From Clostridia bacterium (GTDB taxonomy: Bacteria > Bacillota > Clostridia > Oscillospirales > Acutalibacteraceae), in contig JAFQXU010000032.1 of NCBI GenBank assembly GCA_017406805.1, positions 20,290-84,289 of the forward strand: DNA of 64,000 nucleotides. The letters run 5' to 3'. Shown here one piece after another: positions 60,626 to 64,000 of the stretch. Position 1 is the first letter of the stretch, and the number at the start of each line of letters is the position of its first letter. Under the pieces are notes generated by a model. The model saw nothing but the letters and a program-made list of their open reading frames with translations, was not told the origin of the DNA and searched no databases. Both the position numbers and the translations under genes were made by a program.

Positions 60626-61327
60626 TTAGTTTTCCCATTTGTAGCCCATTCCCCAGACGGTTATTATGTGCTTTGGTGCAGAAGGGTCATCTTCTATTTT
60701 CATTCTAAGCCTTCTTATGTTAACGTCCACTATTTTTTCTTCGCCTTTATGAGATTCTCCCCAAACATGCTCTAAAATTTGCGTACGGCTTAAAACTGTT
60801 CCCGGATTAGAGAAAAAGTACTCCATAATTTGAAACTCAACCTGAGTAAGTTCAATTACATGACCGCGTTTTTTAAGTGCTCTGTTTTTTAAATTAAGCA
60901 CAAATTCACCAAATTTAATTTCTTCTTGAAATTTATTTTCGCTTCTCATAAGATTTAGTGCCACACGTCTGTAAAGAGCATCAACCCTGGCAACCAATTC
61001 AGACGGGCTAAACGGTTTTGTTATATAGTCATCCGCACCACGCATTAGCCCGCTGATTTTGTCCATCTCCTGAGTTTTTGCCGTTAAAAGTATTATACCA
61101 ATGCTGTCACTTCTTTCTCTAAGCTCTTTGCAAACTTTCATTCCGTCTATTCCCGGAAGCATAATATCCAAAACAGCCAAGTCAAAATCCCCGTTGTACC
61201 TGTCGAACATTTCAAGAGCTTTTTCGCCGCTGTCCGTTTCCACAACCTCGTAACCCGAGCGCTGCAAATTTATCACTTCAAACTCTCTTATTGCTTCTTC
61301 GTCTTCTGCTATTAATACACGTTTCAT
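60626..61327 (-). CDS. OmpR/PhoB-type response regulator
   Basis: 233 residues. Receiver domain with acidic pair in IAEDEEA, Asp54 in VLDIMLPGIDG, LLTAK and Lys in ITKPFS; winged-helix domain with GTVLSRTQILEHVWG and VWGMGYKW. RBS TAGGAGGAA. Lies 18 bp after the lipoprotein gene and 17 bp before the kinase. Confidence 0.95.
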   Translation of the reverse strand: MKRVLIAEDEEAIREFEVINLQRSGYEVVETDSGEKALEMFDRYNGDFDLAVLDIMLPGIDGMKVCKELRERSDSIGIILLTAKTQEMDKISGLMRGADDYITKPFSPSELVARVDALYRRVALNLMRSENKFQEEIKFGEFVLNLKNRALKKRGHVIELTQVEFQIMEYFFSNPGTVLSRTQILEHVWGESHKGEEKIVDVNIRRLRMKIEDDPSAPKHIITVWGMGYKWEN

Positions 61328-61345
61328 TAAAAAATTCCTCCTAAA

Positions 61346-61879
61346 TTATCTATCCATAGAATCAAAAAAATTATTTTGTATTTTCATATCTAAAACTTTA
61401 TCTTTTAAACATTTATATGCGTAAACGGAATTATAAGAATTTTCGGTGCTTTGGTCCAATATCACTATTTCTTTGGCGCCGTCGCCATCAATATCTTCTA
61501 AATTTACCTTTTTTGTATCCAAAAGCATCTGCACGGCGTCTTTCAAAATTACCCATTTATCATTTTTATTTTTCAAAAATAATATATGTATCTTTTTTGT
61601 TTCTTCCGAATGCTGGCAAAACGCCAAGTAAACTTCGTCTTCTTCGCTAATTTTACAATTAATCACAGTGGCATATGTTTCGCCGTATTTGGCGTATTTC
61701 CAAATAACATCAGGGCCCATATGATTTACTACTGCTTTTTTTATTTCTTCTTGAGTTTTAGTCAAAGCAGGAGTACTCATCGCGCTTTGCACATCAAAAA
61801 AATTAGCACCGCTACACCCCGAAAACAACAAAACACATAGAGTTAAAACCGCAAAATTACCAATATTTTTAAACTTCAA
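61346..61879 (-). CDS. Lipoprotein, possible accessory to the downstream two-component system
   Basis: 177 residues. Lipoprotein signal with lipobox FSGC, lipidated Cys22. The mature part is mixed alpha/beta and contains VNLEDIDGDGAKEIVILDQ, an FG-GAP/VCBS-like Asp-rich loop that usually binds calcium. RBS GGAGGATAAAATTG. First gene of the lipoprotein-regulator-kinase-prmC string, so it may sense an envelope signal for the kinase; this is inference. Confidence 0.8.
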   Translation of the reverse strand: MKFKNIGNFAVLTLCVLLFSGCSGANFFDVQSAMSTPALTKTQEEIKKAVVNHMGPDVIWKYAKYGETYATVINCKISEEDEVYLAFCQHSEETKKIHILFLKNKNDKWVILKDAVQMLLDTKKVNLEDIDGDGAKEIVILDQSTENSYNSVYAYKCLKDKVLDMKIQNNFFDSMDR

Positions 61880-61977
61880 TTTTATCCTCCATATAAAAAT
61901 TATTAGGAATTAAATTATACCATAACTTCAACGCATTTTAAAGATGTAATTTTTTCGCTAAACTATATATTATTATG

Positions 61978-62006
61978 TTGACATAATTTTTCGATACGTA
62001 TATAAT
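61978..62006 (+). promoter_or_regulatory. Consensus promoter of the injection-system-like operon
   Basis: TTGACA (61978-61983), 17-nt spacer, TATAAT (62001-62006). The context TTGACATAAT...TATAATTAATTA matches the promoter of the 45934 gene, and the ribosome-site region AAGGAATGAT matches that of the 46510 gene. Confidence 0.85.
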
Positions 62007-62086
62007 TAATTATTATGTTAATTTTATAAAAACAAACCACAAGACTTATAATTTAAATACATTTTTTATAGTAAGGAATGATATAA

Positions 62087-62839
62087 ATGAGCCTACTCAG
62101 CAAAGCAAAAAGTGCAGCTTCAAAAGTAGCCAAAGGCGCAAAAAAAGGAATTACAGCTTTAACGACTACACAGCAAATCACAAGCACACTAAATGAATTT
62201 AGCACAGTGGAAAAAGCCACTTTAACTTTTGAAAATGTAGAAAAACCTATAAAAGTTCAAATAAACCCTTCTGACTTAACTTATGAATACCAAACTAATG
62301 GACATTTAGGCGAATTAACAATAAGCTCCTTAGATGGCAAGCCCAGTCCGGCTATATCAGCGGAAACACACCCTTACGAAAAAGGCTCTCTCAGCTTTAT
62401 GCTTTACTACGATTTTTATGATGAATACTATGCAAGAAGTACAAACGGATCAGGGTTTAGCCTAAATTCTCTTACTTCTAGTTTTCACTTAAAAAACGAA
62501 AAATTTTCTTCACTTGAAACAATCATAGAGCAATCAAAAATACACGCACCTGTTTTATTTAAATGGGGAGAAATTGAAGAATTTGGATTTATGCAAACGG
62601 CAAGCCCCAGATACAGCGCATTTTCTCCTTGGGGGGAACCATTAAAAGCAACCATTAACATTGTAATATCTATTTTAAATTTCAGTGATGACTTAAAAAA
62701 CAACGACAAAAATGCTAGGGCTTTAACCGGAAAAACAAAAGAAATATACTATGAATTAAAAAATAAATTAGAAAACGGCACTTCCGCCATAGGAGGAGCA
62801 ATAAAAAAACTGGGCTCCACCATAAAAGCGCTAAGATAA
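62087..62839 (+). CDS. Contractile injection system tube/LysM-adaptor-like protein
   Basis: 250 residues. An N-terminal basic amphipathic stretch (KAKSAASKVAKGAKKGITAL) precedes a domain with the layout of CIS tube/Afp7-type proteins: KATLTFENVEKPIKVQINPSD (by parts), a beta segment SLSFMLYYDFYDEY, then HAPVLFKWGEIEEFGFMQ and SPRYSAFSPWGEPLKATINI. The order 'hAP-x-FxWG...F-x-G/FM...xRYxxFxPxGxPxxA' is what I recall for that family. A phage tail or extracellular contractile injection system is therefore likely. RBS AAGGAATGA; first gene after a perfect promoter. Confidence 0.72.
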   Translation: MSLLSKAKSAASKVAKGAKKGITALTTTQQITSTLNEFSTVEKATLTFENVEKPIKVQINPSDLTYEYQTNGHLGELTISSLDGKPSPAISAETHPYEKGSLSFMLYYDFYDEYYARSTNGSGFSLNSLTSSFHLKNEKFSSLETIIEQSKIHAPVLFKWGEIEEFGFMQTASPRYSAFSPWGEPLKATINIVISILNFSDDLKNNDKNARALTGKTKEIYYELKNKLENGTSAIGGAIKKLGSTIKALR

Positions 62840-62861
62840 AAAACGAAAAGGAGTTTTTAAA

Positions 62862-64000
62862 ATGGGCGATGAACAAAAACAACTAACCAATGAACAAAAA
62901 AAGCAACTAAAATCACAGGTAAAATCAACTAAACAATACAGAGAAATGATGGCATACAAAAATTTCTTTGAAGGAGCAGACAACTATTTTAATCAAATTA
63001 ATGACATTCAAGTAAATATAATGGAGGAAAATAAAAAACTATTAAACGAATTAGGCGACAATTTAAGTGGTAACTTTCAAATCATCTTAAACAAACACTT
63101 TTCAGACAAAAAATTACAAGGAAAACACAATATAGAAGATGAAGAAATCGATTTAACTCTTTATAAAAATGATGATGAAAACAATGTTGACAATATTTCT
63201 GGGCTAAAAGATGCTGTTAAAGATCTTATAAACCAATCGACCGACAAAGAAGTAACAAGAATTTTAAAAAATCTTTTAACCAAAATAACGCCCATAATAG
63301 ACACCATGGGGAAAAATCTAAAAAATTATAAACTTAACACCAGATTTAACGATTTATTAGATAACTACAATAAATTAAAAAACAAAGCATCTACCAAATA
63401 CAAAAGCGATAGCGATGACGAGAACGACGACGAAATTGAAATCGAAAACGAGGCTGAGATTGAAAATGAAAACGAAAATGAAAATAAACGTAAAATGGAG
63501 CCAAAAGTAGCAAAAATCGTAAATAAACTTGAATCCAAAGGAAAACCTGAAAAAACAAAAGAAAAAAAGCCAATTAACCGAGAAGAACTGCAAGGAATAA
63601 TAAACCAAAATGCTTTAGAAAACAGCACTGATAAATTTATAGAAACCGCTGCTGAAGTTGCTGATGCAATGCATTTACAGCCAACTAAAAAGCCACCTGA
63701 AAAAGCAAAAGGGCCAGAAGAAACTAAAGAAAATGAAACTTCTTCAACACCTGAAGAATCTACAGCTCCTACTACATCTAACGACACTAAAACAATCCAA
63801 GAAAACAATATGCCTAATATAGACGCCAGACAATATGAATACGAGCTTCTAAGAACAGATTACATCAATAAAATAGAAGCTCAGTTGGTAGCTGCCATAA
63901 GAGCAATAAACGCAGTGCGAACTCAAGAACAAGAACAAAAAGAAAAGAATAAGATCAAAGAAGAAGAAAAAAAGAAGGAAAAAGAGGCCGCAGAAGAAGA
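62862..64000 (+). CDS. Long charged helical protein in the injection-system-like operon (3' end beyond window)
   Basis: At least 379 codons without a stop, from an ATG with AAAGGAG upstream, 22 bp after the tube-like gene. Residues 1-180 are helical and charged. About 185-215 is an acidic low-complexity run of D, E, N and I; about 215-330 is disordered and K/E/P/T-rich (PTKKPPEKAKGPEETKENE by parts); a helix with YEYELLRTDYINKIEAQLVA follows, then a K/E-rich coiled coil at the edge. Unknown function. The position suggests a structural or effector-loading part of the system. Confidence 0.75.
   Translation, partial: MGDEQKQLTNEQKKQLKSQVKSTKQYREMMAYKNFFEGADNYFNQINDIQVNIMEENKKLLNELGDNLSGNFQIILNKHFSDKKLQGKHNIEDEEIDLTLYKNDDENNVDNISGLKDAVKDLINQSTDKEVTRILKNLLTKITPIIDTMGKNLKNYKLNTRFNDLLDNYNKLKNKASTKYKSDSDDENDDEIEIENEAEIENENENENKRKMEPKVAKIVNKLESKGKPEKTKEKKPINREELQGIINQNALENSTDKFIETAAEVADAMHLQPTKKPPEKAKGPEETKENETSSTPEESTAPTTSNDTKTIQENNMPNIDARQYEYELLRTDYINKIEAQLVAAIRAINAVRTQEQEQKEKNKIKEEEKKKEKEAAEE

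Noticed and set aside
63365-63808. 147-codon open frame on the minus strand, rich in Ser, Phe and Val
   Set aside because: It is the antisense of the acidic low-complexity part of the plus-strand gene at 62862; it has no ribosome site and a composition caused by the GAA/GAT repeats opposite.

Overview
The window looks like chromosomal DNA of an anaerobic, endospore-forming, low-GC Gram-positive bacterium of the class Clostridia; an Oscillospiraceae/Ruminococcaceae-like lineage is my best guess. The evidence is a complete eight-gene spoIIIA operon, strong AGGAGG-type ribosome binding sites, TTGACA/TATAAT promoters, a MurE with the DNPR motif of meso-diaminopimelate ligases, the YfmF/YfmH-lgt and DUF1934-argS neighbourhoods, and a strongly AT-rich sequence. 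No integrase, transposase, CRISPR array or phage packaging gene was seen. Most of the window is housekeeping.

Layout. 1-3950: rplS (cut by the left edge, with an L19-type leader), galU, then folD-ppa-prfB. 3976-8243: a minus-strand accessory locus with two paralogous secreted proteins, a GLUG-repeat membrane protein, a small membrane protein and an acidic peptide with a double-glycine-like leader. 8644-16502: nth, comF, a degenerate S41 protease, an M23 coiled-coil hydrolase, ftsX, ftsE, a PucR-type regulator, ftsL and rsmH (cell division and wall remodelling). 16663-23879: pduL, nadK, tlyA, pth, prs, a short glmU, split transketolase and cdd. 24078-33910: a small membrane protein, the M16 pair yfmF/yfmH, lgt, a DUF975 protein, an unknown Cys-rich exported protein, rsmA, folE, murF and murE. 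34041-38905: spoIIIAH to spoIIIAA. 39066-45419: an orphan solute-binding lipoprotein with an unknown partner, aldo/keto reductase, YjbR-like protein, phosphomannomutase and a GH25-LysM protein. 45603-46860: tRNA-Thr, tRNA-Tyr and two small helical proteins behind duplicated promoters. 47035-54733: asparaginase, ddl, murI, a DUF1934 protein, argS, an ABC-F protein, rdgB and initiator tRNA-Met. 55203-61879: two two-component systems, a left-handed beta-helix acyltransferase, a tandem duplication carrying two double-glycine peptide genes, prmC and a lipoprotein. 62087-64000: start of an operon whose first gene resembles contractile-injection-system tube/LysM adaptor proteins, followed by a long charged protein that runs off the window.

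The most interesting parts are: (1) the tandem duplication at 57390-58460, which made two double-glycine precursor-like genes with conserved leaders and diverged cores and left recognisable scars of the neighbouring genes; (2) the probable contractile injection system operon at the right edge, whose promoter and ribosome-binding region resemble those of the two small helical genes near 46 kb; (3) the five-gene surface-protein locus at 4-8.2 kb; (4) a GlmU that lacks the acetyltransferase active site, together with a separate beta-helix protein that carries the equivalent catalytic residues; and (5) an FtsEX-linked S41 protease that has lost both catalytic residues.

Family calls come from reading motifs in the translations; no database search was run. 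Where a ribosome binding site favoured an internal start codon, that start was chosen.
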